DNA of 64,000 nt. It comes from Pedobacter paludis. GTDB taxonomy: Bacteria > Bacteroidota > Bacteroidia > Sphingobacteriales > Sphingobacteriaceae. The stretch covers positions 682,001-746,000 of the forward strand of contig NZ_QGNY01000001.1 of the NCBI RefSeq assembly GCF_003173575.1, read 5' to 3'. Each line of letters begins with the position of its first letter. Position 1 is the first letter of the stretch. A model generated the notes under the pieces. The model saw only the letters and a list, made by a program, of their open reading frames with translations. It did not search any database and was not told the origin of the DNA. Both the position numbers and the translations under genes were made by a program. Shown piece by piece: positions 8,596 to 15,834 of this stretch.

Positions 8596-9477
8596 TTAAT
8601 CCAGTTTCTCTTCTATTAACAATTTAATTATACCATCAGCCATTCCAACCTTAGGTACAAAAATCTGTTTAATTCCTGTCCACTTCATTAAGGTTAAATA
8701 AATCTCGCAAGCCGGAATAATAACATCAGCACGGTCTGGATTTAATCCCAAACTGTGAATTCTTTCTTTCAATGAGTAACTCGTCAACTTGTTATACATC
8801 GAATTTAGTTTTTGCAAAGATAAAGGTGCATTATCCTTCTCATCAGACATTCGGAAGAGTTTATTAATATTTCCACCAGTCCCAATTCCGGCCAAATTTT
8901 TATAATTTTTGGTATTGTCCTTTACCCAGGTCTTCATTTCTTCCCAGGTTTCTTCCTTATCCTGGTTATCCAGCATCCTGATAGTACCGATATTAAATGA
9001 CCTCGAAGCTTCGGGAGTACCCTTTACAAAAACCGAAAGTTCTGTACTTCCACCACCAACATCAATATACAAATAGGTTTTATTTTCGTCTAGCTCCTCT
9101 TCAATATGATTGGCGTAAATGATGTTTGCTTCACGCTGTCCTTCAATAATTTCAAGATCAAGATCTGTTTCTGCTTTGATTAATTTTACAATTTCACTGC
9201 CGTTTTTAGCCTCACGCATGGCCGAAGTTGCACAGGCCAAATATTCGGTAACATGATACACATCCATTAAATTCTTGAAGGCAGTCATTGTTTTCACCAA
9301 ATCTCCAGCTTTCTTAGCCGAAATATGTTGATCTAAAAAGGCATCATCGCCCAAACGAAGCGGAACACGAATAAGTGTATTTTTTTTGTATCTGTATTTT
9401 CCGTCTTGTTTACTAATATCTGCAATAAGCAATCTAACCGCGTTTGATCCGATATCTATAGCTGCGTATCTTAACAT
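8596..9477 (-). CDS. ppx: Exopolyphosphatase, Ppx/GppA phosphatase family
   Basis: It removes terminal phosphates from inorganic polyphosphate (or from pppGpp). The 293-residue protein has the actin-fold phosphate-binding motifs AAIDIGSNAVRLLIAD at residues 5-20, LACATSAMREAKNG, YIDVGGGSTELSVF and GIGTGGNINKLFRM. It is the short form, lacking the C-terminal HD-like domains of E. coli Ppx/GppA, as is common in Bacteroidota. It begins one base after the ppk stop, so the two are co-transcribed and probably translationally coupled. Activity on polyphosphate rather than pppGpp is favoured by the ppk neighbour. Confidence 0.9.
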   Translation of the reverse strand: MLRYAAIDIGSNAVRLLIADISKQDGKYRYKKNTLIRVPLRLGDDAFLDQHISAKKAGDLVKTMTAFKNLMDVYHVTEYLACATSAMREAKNGSEIVKLIKAETDLDLEIIEGQREANIIYANHIEEELDENKTYLYIDVGGGSTELSVFVKGTPEASRSFNIGTIRMLDNQDKEETWEEMKTWVKDNTKNYKNLAGIGTGGNINKLFRMSDEKDNAPLSLQKLNSMYNKLTSYSLKERIHSLGLNPDRADVIIPACEIYLTLMKWTGIKQIFVPKVGMADGIIKLLIEEKLD

Positions 9478-9478
9478 T

Positions 9479-11536
9479 CTATTGGTGCTTGGTTTTTAAA
9501 TAGTTATAAATATCGATTTGTGCCCGTATCTTTTTACTTAATCTATTTTTATGGTATTTGTTGTTGTTTAATGCGTTTATCTGTCTGGATTTTGTATTAT
9601 CCTGTAGTTGAAGATCGATAATATCTTGAATTTCCTGCTTAACATCTGGGTCTAGAACAGGAAAACCAACTTCTACCCGATGTTCGAAATTTCTACTCAT
9701 TAAATCAGCCGAGGAAAGGTACATATCGTTTTTGCCATTGTTACTAAAGATGTAAACCCGGGCATGCTCCAAAAACTTATCGATTATGCTAATTGCAGTA
9801 ATATTTTCGCTAAAACCTTTAACGCCAGGTACGAGGCAACAAATTCCTCTAATAATTAATTGAACCTTAACACCAGCATTACTCGCCTCATAAAGTTTCG
9901 AAATAATTCCTTCATCGGCCAAACTATTTACCTTTAATAAGATATAAGCTATTTTTCCAGCTTTGGCATTTCTAATTTCCCGATTGATGAAATTCACCAA
10001 CTTAGATCTACTTTCTAAAGGCGAAACAATCAGGTGCTTAAATCCTTTGGTAACTGTTCTTTTGCTCAAGGCATCAAAAAGCTTTACCAAATCGTTGGTG
10101 ATTTCTTTTTTAGCAGTAAAAATACTATGATCGCAGTATAGGCCTGCGGTTTTCTCGTTAAAGTTTCCGGTAGCTAAATTGGCATAATAAACAGGCTTAT
10201 CTTTTTCAATTCTTTTAACCAAACATATTTTTGAGTGCACCTTATAATCTGTTAACCCATAATTTACCTTTACGCCCTCTTCCATCAAACGGGTTGTCCA
10301 AAAAATATTTGCCTGCTCATCAAATCGGGCTTTTAGCTCTAATAAAACAGAAACATTTTTGCCATTTTTGGCCGCATTAATTAGGGCATTTATCACTTTC
10401 GAGTTTTCCGCAAGGCGATAAAGCGTGATTTGAATATCGGTAACCTTTGGATCTATCGCAGCCTCCCGAAGAAATAAAATAATGTAATCGTAAGATTGAT
10501 AAGGCAAATTAATCAAATAATCCCTTTGCGCTATTTTAGCAAAAACACTCTCCGTTCTATGCAAACCGTGAACCTTTAAAGGCACATTTGGGGTGTACTC
10601 AAGCTCTTTTTTACCAACGTTCGGAAATGCAATGAAATCGCCAAATTTATGATATCGATTTCCCGGGATCAGACTTTCCGCTTCGAGCTTTAGTTTGTTA
10701 ACCAAAACAGTAAGCATGTTTAAGGGCATTGCAGAATCATAAAGCAATCGCATGGGCTTACCTTTTTTTCGTTTTTCCAAACTGGTTTTTAAATCCTCGA
10801 TAAATTTATCGTTGATGTTTTTATCTATATCAAGTTCTGCATCTCTGGTTAACTGAATGGAATATGCTTCCAAATTATCGTAAGTAAAAACATAAAATAT
10901 ATCATCCAAACAATAACGAATAATATCCTCGGCCAAAATGATAAATTTTAAATCGTTTGTTTCAGGCAGAACCAGGAATCTGGGCAAGCTTGGTGGCATT
11001 TCTATCAATGCATACTTCTCTTTTATTTTACTATCTGTTTTAGAAAGTTTTACAAAAAAATATAGAAATCGATCTTTAAGCTCAGGAAACGGTTTATCCA
11101 TATCCAACATAATCGGAACTAGGTTGGACAGAATTTTATCACGAAAATGATTTTTAACAAACTCCCCACGACTTACGTTGAGTTGGGTATCATTTAAAAT
11201 GAAGATTCGATTTTGAGCAAGTTCATTAATTAAAGTCGCCTGAAAAAGCTGATCGAACTTACGTTCTTGTTTAACAACGATATTTTTTATTTCGTTTAGA
11301 ATTTTTTTTGGATTAAAGCCAAGTAATGCCTTTGCTTTTTCATTCAAATTAGTAAGCCTAGACATTGTGGCTACTCGAACGCGATAAAACTCTTCTAAGT
11401 TTGATGAAAATATGGAGAGAAACTTAATACGTTCGATAAGAGGAACCGTTTCATCGGCTGCTTCCTGTAACACACGTTCATTAAAATACAACCAGCTTAT
11501 CTCTCGATTAAAAAATGGTAACTTCTTCTTGCTCAT
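9479..11536 (-). CDS. ppk1: Polyphosphate kinase 1
   Basis: It reversibly polymerises the ATP gamma-phosphate into polyphosphate at the membrane. The 685-residue product begins with the family N-terminus FFNREISWLYFNERVLQEA and contains the two phospholipase-D-like HKD regions: TDYKVHSKICLVKR with the autophosphorylated His, CDHSIFTAKK, and later FLEHARVYIFSNNGKNDMYLSSADLMSRN with the second His. The ATG lies only ~5 bases after a U-rich hairpin at 11543-11570, so either the promoter sits in or before the hairpin or the hairpin is an attenuator. It forms an operon with ppx downstream. Confidence 0.97.
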   Translation of the reverse strand: MSKKKLPFFNREISWLYFNERVLQEAADETVPLIERIKFLSIFSSNLEEFYRVRVATMSRLTNLNEKAKALLGFNPKKILNEIKNIVVKQERKFDQLFQATLINELAQNRIFILNDTQLNVSRGEFVKNHFRDKILSNLVPIMLDMDKPFPELKDRFLYFFVKLSKTDSKIKEKYALIEMPPSLPRFLVLPETNDLKFIILAEDIIRYCLDDIFYVFTYDNLEAYSIQLTRDAELDIDKNINDKFIEDLKTSLEKRKKGKPMRLLYDSAMPLNMLTVLVNKLKLEAESLIPGNRYHKFGDFIAFPNVGKKELEYTPNVPLKVHGLHRTESVFAKIAQRDYLINLPYQSYDYIILFLREAAIDPKVTDIQITLYRLAENSKVINALINAAKNGKNVSVLLELKARFDEQANIFWTTRLMEEGVKVNYGLTDYKVHSKICLVKRIEKDKPVYYANLATGNFNEKTAGLYCDHSIFTAKKEITNDLVKLFDALSKRTVTKGFKHLIVSPLESRSKLVNFINREIRNAKAGKIAYILLKVNSLADEGIISKLYEASNAGVKVQLIIRGICCLVPGVKGFSENITAISIIDKFLEHARVYIFSNNGKNDMYLSSADLMSRNFEHRVEVGFPVLDPDVKQEIQDIIDLQLQDNTKSRQINALNNNKYHKNRLSKKIRAQIDIYNYLKTKHQ

Positions 11537-11542
11537 CTAAAA

Positions 11543-11570
11543 AAATAAAAATCCCTGCCAAAACAGGGAT
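11543..11570 (-). terminator. Rho-independent terminator/attenuator between the H1-like gene and ppk1
   Basis: On the minus strand ATCCCTG-TTTTGG-CAGGGAT forms a 7-bp stem followed directly by TTTTTATTTTTTT. It would stop transcripts from the H1-like gene. The run of U ends ~5 bases before the ppk1 ATG, leaving no room for an independent promoter downstream of it. Confidence 0.85.
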
Positions 11571-11636
11571 GTCTCAAAACTGCACATTAATTTGTTAAAT
11601 TGATGTTAATTCATATGCCTATTAACGTTAACAAAT

Positions 11637-12251
11637 TTATTTTTTTACGGCTGGTTTCACAACCTTTTTTGGTGCTGCTGATGGTTTAGCGGTTGCCTTT
11701 GTGGCCGTTTCTTTTGCAACAGTTGAAGAAGCTTTTACAGCAACTTTTTTAACAGGAGTAGCTTTAGCTGGTGTTGCACTTACTGCACTTTTAGCTTTTT
11801 CAATAGGCTTTGGAACTACTTTTTTAATTGCTGTAGTTGGTTTTGAAATTGCTTTTTCTGCCTTTTCTTCGGTAGCAATTGCACTAACTTTTATACTTTG
11901 AACTACTGGTTTAGCTTTAGCTACAGCTTTTTTCACAACTTTCTGTGCAGATTTTTCTGCCTTATTTGCAATTTTAACAATAGGTTTTTTAGCTTCCTTC
12001 CTTGCTGACTTAGAAGACTTAACCAATTCATCAATTTTTTGACCAACATCGGCTTTAATCATCGTAAATTTCTTTGTCAGTTTTTTAGCAACTCGTTTAC
12101 TCGCTCTTCCCACTTCATCGCTAATATCGGAGACATCATGACCGAGACTTTTAATTACATCCAAAAACTTATTGGTTATAGATTCTTCTAACTGTTTCTT
12201 AACTTCTTTCTTAGTAACCTTTTTTAAAGACTTCGATTTAGTGGTTTTCAT
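11637..12251 (-). CDS. Lys/Ala-rich histone H1-like protein
   Basis: A 204-residue, extremely basic protein. Residues ~20-70 form a helical, charged region (ITNKFLDVIKSLGHDVSDIS, KKFTMIKADVGQKIDELVK). From ~85 to the end the sequence is low-complexity, built of Lys, Ala, Pro, Val and Thr with repeated KKV, KPA, AKAK and TKAT units ending KKVVKPAVKK, like histone H1 tails. Such tails bind DNA or polyanions in disordered form. It lies 100 bases upstream of ppk1-ppx on the same strand, separated by a terminator-like hairpin. In Pseudomonas the H1-like protein AlgP organises polyphosphate granules, which makes a polyphosphate role here a reasonable but untested inference. A nucleoid protein is the main alternative. 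Confidence 0.7.
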   Translation of the reverse strand: MKTTKSKSLKKVTKKEVKKQLEESITNKFLDVIKSLGHDVSDISDEVGRASKRVAKKLTKKFTMIKADVGQKIDELVKSSKSARKEAKKPIVKIANKAEKSAQKVVKKAVAKAKPVVQSIKVSAIATEEKAEKAISKPTTAIKKVVPKPIEKAKSAVSATPAKATPVKKVAVKASSTVAKETATKATAKPSAAPKKVVKPAVKK

Positions 12252-12327
12252 ATTATTTTTCGTTTTTTTGTGAGGCCGATTTAATTTCTCTTAAATCTAC
12301 TTATTTTTTTACTTTAAAGCTAAAAAC

Positions 12328-12819
12328 ATGCCTTCTTTTGATATTGTAAGTAAAGTTGATGCGCAAACTCTTGATAATGCGATTAATAATGCCAAAAAGG
12401 AAATTTTAAACCGTTTCGATTTTAATGGTTCGAAAAGTACCGTCGATTTGGACAAAAAAACAAATGTTGTAACCATCGTTACCGAAGATGATATGCGCTT
12501 AAAGGCGATTACAGATTCTATAATCTCTCGGATGATGAAACAAAATTTAGACCCAAAAAGTTTGGATTTTGGGAAAGAAACCGTTGCCTCAGGAAATATG
12601 ATTCGTAAGGAGATAACAATTAAAGAAGGTTTGGATAAAGATGCCGCAAAAAAAGTAGTTGCAAAAATTAAAGCGAGTGGATTAAAGGTACAACCTTCGA
12701 TAATGGATGATCAGGTACGTGTAACGGCAAAAAAGATTGATGATTTACAGGCCGTTATAAATGTTTGTAGAGCAGAAGATTTTGGTCAGCCATTGCAATA
12801 TATCAATATGCGAAATTAA
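12328..12819 (+). CDS. yajQ: YajQ/UPF0234 family nucleotide-binding protein
   Basis: A 163-residue protein that matches YajQ from end to end: MPSFDIVSKVDAQTLDNAIN at the start, then NRFDFNGSKSTVDL, the central MIRKEITIKEGLDKDAAKKV, and the C-terminal DDLQAVINVCRAEDFGQPLQ. Homologues fold as two ferredoxin-like domains; Xanthomonas and Pseudomonas members bind cyclic-di-GMP and others bind GTP or tRNA. No cyclic-di-GMP enzyme is visible nearby, so the ligand here is open. It is divergent from the H1-like gene with 76 bp between them. Confidence 0.95.
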   Translation: MPSFDIVSKVDAQTLDNAINNAKKEILNRFDFNGSKSTVDLDKKTNVVTIVTEDDMRLKAITDSIISRMMKQNLDPKSLDFGKETVASGNMIRKEITIKEGLDKDAAKKVVAKIKASGLKVQPSIMDDQVRVTAKKIDDLQAVINVCRAEDFGQPLQYINMRN

Positions 12820-12855
12820 TTAAGATTGTTTATGATCAATTGTCAGTTAAAAAAC

Positions 12856-12873
12856 TAACCGATTTGGGCAATT
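12856..12873 (+). repeat. Short intergenic motif, copy 1
   Basis: The 18-base sequence TAACCGATTTGGGCAATT matches TAACCGATTYNNGCAATT, which also occurs at 31581-31598 and 50497-50514. It lies 13 bases before the acetyltransferase start, so it must be in or next to that gene's leader. Confidence 0.55.
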
Positions 12874-12886
12874 TTTAAAAAATAAG

Positions 12887-13333
12887 ATGGAAATAATAGA
12901 AAACGGTTTTATATTTTCGGATCAAAAAGAGCTTTTGCAGGTAGAATCTATTCATCAATATCTGAGTGAGGAATCTTATTGGGCAAAAAATATTCCTTTT
13001 GATACCGTAAAACGTTCGATTGAAAACTCATTGTGTTTTGGAATTTATAAAGACAATAAACAAGTTGGTTTTGCCCGCTGGATTACCGATAAAGCAACCT
13101 TTGCCTGGCTTTGCGATGTTTATATCGAAGAGGAATTTAGAGGTTTGGGATTATCAAAAAAGTTAATGGCTTTTATGATCTTTCATCCCGATCTTCAAGG
13201 GCTTAGACGTTATCAGTTAGCCACTTTGGATGCCCATGGTTTATATGAACAATTTGGTTTCTCGGCACTTCAAAATCCAGAACGACAGATGGGTATAGTT
13301 GTACAAAATATTTACGATCAAACCCCATCTTAA
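12887..13333 (+). CDS. GNAT-family N-acetyltransferase
   Basis: A 148-residue single-domain acetyltransferase that would transfer acetyl from acetyl-CoA to an amine. Motif A is visible as LCDVYIEEEFRGLGLSKKLM around residues 83-102, preceded by VGFARWITDKATFAWL (beta strand 4) and followed by the aromatic C-terminal ATLDAHGLYEQFGF region. The substrate cannot be read from the sequence. It lies 67 bases after yajQ on the same strand; the gap carries the short repeated motif. Confidence 0.88.
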   Translation: MEIIENGFIFSDQKELLQVESIHQYLSEESYWAKNIPFDTVKRSIENSLCFGIYKDNKQVGFARWITDKATFAWLCDVYIEEEFRGLGLSKKLMAFMIFHPDLQGLRRYQLATLDAHGLYEQFGFSALQNPERQMGIVVQNIYDQTPS

Positions 13334-13402
13334 ACTCAAATTAACTTCTTGAAAAAACCTTTTGATTGCTATAGTGTTGTAACTAAATCAAAACTAAAGA
13401 GC

Positions 13403-13999
13403 ATGAAAAAGATATTTTATATAGGATTTGCACTTAGCTGTGCGTTAACATTTCAAGCCTGCCAGAGCGCAGACAAAAAATCATCAACAACCAAGGATAG
13501 TGTTCAAGGTGATACAAACATGGTTAATGGAAACCATGTTGGCGGTTCTGAGAGTACCCAAAGTGGCTTAGATGAAGAAGGTTCTACTTTTTTAAAGAAG
13601 GCCGCAATTGGTGGAATTATGGAAGTTGAGGCTGCTAAAATTGCACTAAAAAATGCAGAAAATGCAGAAGTTAAAAATTTTGCAAGCCAGATGCTTACTG
13701 ATCATACTAAAGCAAATACCGAGTTAAAAGCGCTTGCTACAGAAAAAAAGGTAATCACTGCTGATGGGTTGCCTGCGGAAGATCAAATTCACTTAGATGA
13801 GATGAAAAAGATGACCGGATCTGCATTTGACAAACATTATATCGGCATGATGGTTTCGGATCACGAAAAAACTGTCGAACTTTTTAAGCAAGGAACTTTA
13901 AACAGAGATCAGGCGGTTAAAAGTTGGGCAACCAATACTTTAAAGGTAATTGAGGGCCATACCGAAATGGCAAAAAAAATTGCTTCAGATTTAAAGTAA
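13403..13999 (+). CDS. DUF4142-domain lipoprotein
   Basis: A 198-residue exported lipoprotein. The signal MKKIFYIGFALSCALTFQAC ends in a lipobox with Cys at residue 20, followed by a Ser/Thr/Asp-rich linker. The rest is the DUF4142 helical bundle (ferritin-like four-helix fold), recognisable by FLKKAAIGGIMEVEAAKIAL, FASQMLTDHTKANTELKALA and MVSDHEKTVELFKQG. Function is not established; family members are periplasmic and often stress-linked. The frame is open from a TTG at 13349, but the lipoprotein signal at ATG 13403 decides the start. Confidence 0.88.
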   Translation: MKKIFYIGFALSCALTFQACQSADKKSSTTKDSVQGDTNMVNGNHVGGSESTQSGLDEEGSTFLKKAAIGGIMEVEAAKIALKNAENAEVKNFASQMLTDHTKANTELKALATEKKVITADGLPAEDQIHLDEMKKMTGSAFDKHYIGMMVSDHEKTVELFKQGTLNRDQAVKSWATNTLKVIEGHTEMAKKIASDLK

Positions 14000-14029
14000 A
14001 AAATATTAGATAAAATCATAAGTTTATAA

Positions 14030-14057
14030 ATCCCGAGTGCAAAACGCTCGGGATTTT
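14030..14057 (+). terminator. Rho-independent terminator after the DUF4142 gene
   Basis: TCCCGAGTG and CGCTCGGGA form a 9-bp stem (one G-U pair) around CAAAA, followed by TTTTT. It lies 31 bases after the stop codon. Confidence 0.92.
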
Positions 14058-14171
14058 TACATATTTCAGATTTATGTAAATGCTAATGGCTTGCGCAATC
14101 ATTTTTAACACAATTTCCATAATTCGAAAAATTAAAATTATCTTTCGACGTTAAATACAAAAAATACGTAA

Positions 14172-15770
14172 ATGAATAAGAGTAGAATTTTTAAAACCCT
14201 GTTGAATATTGCAGTGGTTAGTGCTTTACCTTTCGCAGCTTCAGCACAAAAAGCTAATTGGCAAAATCTTGATCTTAAGTTAGATACAACTTTCGGAATT
14301 AGCACTGAGAAAGCATATAAAGAACTTTTAATAGGAAAAAAATCAACGAAAGTTATTGTTGCAGTAAATGATGGCGGTGTGGATGCTCAACACGAAGATT
14401 TAAAACGTGTGATGTGGGTTAATACAAAAGAAGTTGCCGGCAATGGTAAAGATGATGATAAAAACGGCTATATCGACGACATCCACGGATGGAATTTTTT
14501 AGGCGGTGCCAAAGAATCTATCAATTATGAAACTTTAGAATTAACCCGTTTGGTTCGTCGTGATCAAGTTAGATTTGCAAATACAACCGATGCAAATGTG
14601 TCCGAAAAAGACAAGAAAGATTTTGAAGCATTTAAAAAAGAAAGAACAGATTTAGAACAGCAACTTGGAGAAGCTAAGGCAAATTTATCCGGTATAACAG
14701 GATTTAAAAATGCTTTGGATGCCGTGGTGAAAAAAATTGGGAAAGATGTTCCTACTGCTGACGATTTCGCGAAATTTAAGCCAGAAACTCCGGTTGAAGG
14801 CAGAATTCAAAATGCTTTGGCAGGCGCTTTAAAAGACATGACTTTCACTGAGTTTTATAACGATCAGATTCTTGAAGGTATAAAATACTATGGTCAGCAA
14901 GCTAATTACAATTTAAACGTAGATTATGATCCTCGTGGAATTGTTGGAGATGATCCAAACAATAGCAAGGAAAAATTTTATGGAAATAATGATGTAGCTG
15001 GACCAGATGCACTACATGGATCGCACGTTTCAGGAATTATCGGTGCGGATAGAACCAATAAATTAGGGATTATGGGTGTTGCCGATAACGTTGCTATTAT
15101 GGGTGTTCGCTGTACTCCAAATGGTGATGAACGCGATAAGGATGTTGCTAATGCAATTCGTTATGCTGTTGATAATGGTGCAAAAGTAATTAACATGAGC
15201 TTTGGTAAAGCTTATAGCTGGGACAAAGCTACTGTAGATGAGGCTGTTAAATATGCGGTTTCTAAGGATGTGCTTTTGGTACACGCTGCAGGTAATGACA
15301 ATAAGGACTTAGAGATTGAAAACAATTTTCCAACCAGTAAATACTTGGATGGTACGGTTGCAAGTTCTTGGATTACCGTAGGTGCTTCTGGATGGAAAGA
15401 TGATGAAACTCTTAAAGCTAGCTTCTCTAATTTTGGTAAAACTCAGGTTGATGTTTTTGCTCCGGGCGTAAACATTAATTCTACCATTCCAGGTTCTAAA
15501 TATAAAGAAGAAAATGGAACCAGTATGGCATCACCGGTTGTTGCTGGCTTAGCCGCGTTAATTCGTTCTTACTATCCAAAATTAACTGCTGTTGAGGTTA
15601 AAGACATTATAATGAAATCAGTTGTGAAAGTAAACCATAACGTTTCATACAAAAAAGGCGAAGGCCCAGATGCTCAAAGCGTTTCTGTTCCTTTCTCTGA
15701 TTTATGTGTTAGCGGCGGAATAGTTAATGCTTATAACGCATTAAAATTAGCTGCAACTTATAAGAAATAG
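14172..15770 (+). CDS. Secreted subtilisin-like serine protease (S8 family)
   Basis: A 532-residue exported protease with a signal peptide ending FAASAQ (~residue 26). The catalytic triad is Asp67 in VAVNDGGVDAQHEDL, His282 in LHGSHVSGIIGA and Ser451 in NGTSMASPVVAGL; the oxyanion Asn is in VHAAGNDNKD. Asp and His are ~215 residues apart, against ~30 in subtilisin. The insert (about residues 115-265) is charged and helical and contains an EKDKKDFEAFKKER stretch. I see no propeptide-inhibitor domain and no C-terminal sorting domain, so it is likely periplasmic or released by a route not visible here. Strong terminators flank it, so it is monocistronic. Confidence 0.93.
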   Translation: MNKSRIFKTLLNIAVVSALPFAASAQKANWQNLDLKLDTTFGISTEKAYKELLIGKKSTKVIVAVNDGGVDAQHEDLKRVMWVNTKEVAGNGKDDDKNGYIDDIHGWNFLGGAKESINYETLELTRLVRRDQVRFANTTDANVSEKDKKDFEAFKKERTDLEQQLGEAKANLSGITGFKNALDAVVKKIGKDVPTADDFAKFKPETPVEGRIQNALAGALKDMTFTEFYNDQILEGIKYYGQQANYNLNVDYDPRGIVGDDPNNSKEKFYGNNDVAGPDALHGSHVSGIIGADRTNKLGIMGVADNVAIMGVRCTPNGDERDKDVANAIRYAVDNGAKVINMSFGKAYSWDKATVDEAVKYAVSKDVLLVHAAGNDNKDLEIENNFPTSKYLDGTVASSWITVGASGWKDDETLKASFSNFGKTQVDVFAPGVNINSTIPGSKYKEENGTSMASPVVAGLAALIRSYYPKLTAVEVKDIIMKSVVKVNHNVSYKKGEGPDAQSVSVPFSDLCVSGGIVNAYNALKLAATYKK

Positions 15771-15790
15771 AGTTTAGACTCGACTAGAAA

Positions 15791-15819
15791 AAGCGAACCA
15801 ATGTGGTTCGCTTTTTTTG
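15791..15819. terminator. Bidirectional terminator between the S8 protease and the aldehyde oxidoreductase operon
   Basis: AAGCGAACCA and TGGTTCGCTT form a perfect 10-bp stem around ATG, with TTTTTT on the plus strand and AAAAA before it, giving a U-tract on the minus strand too. The flanking genes converge on it. Confidence 0.93.
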
Positions 15820-15834
15820 TTTGAAGCCGATAAT

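Noticed and set aside
11701..11901. A hydrophobic ORF on the plus strand opposite the H1-like gene
   Set aside because: It is the antisense shadow of a Lys/Ala-rich repeat, which reads as hydrophobic on the other strand; it has no start context.
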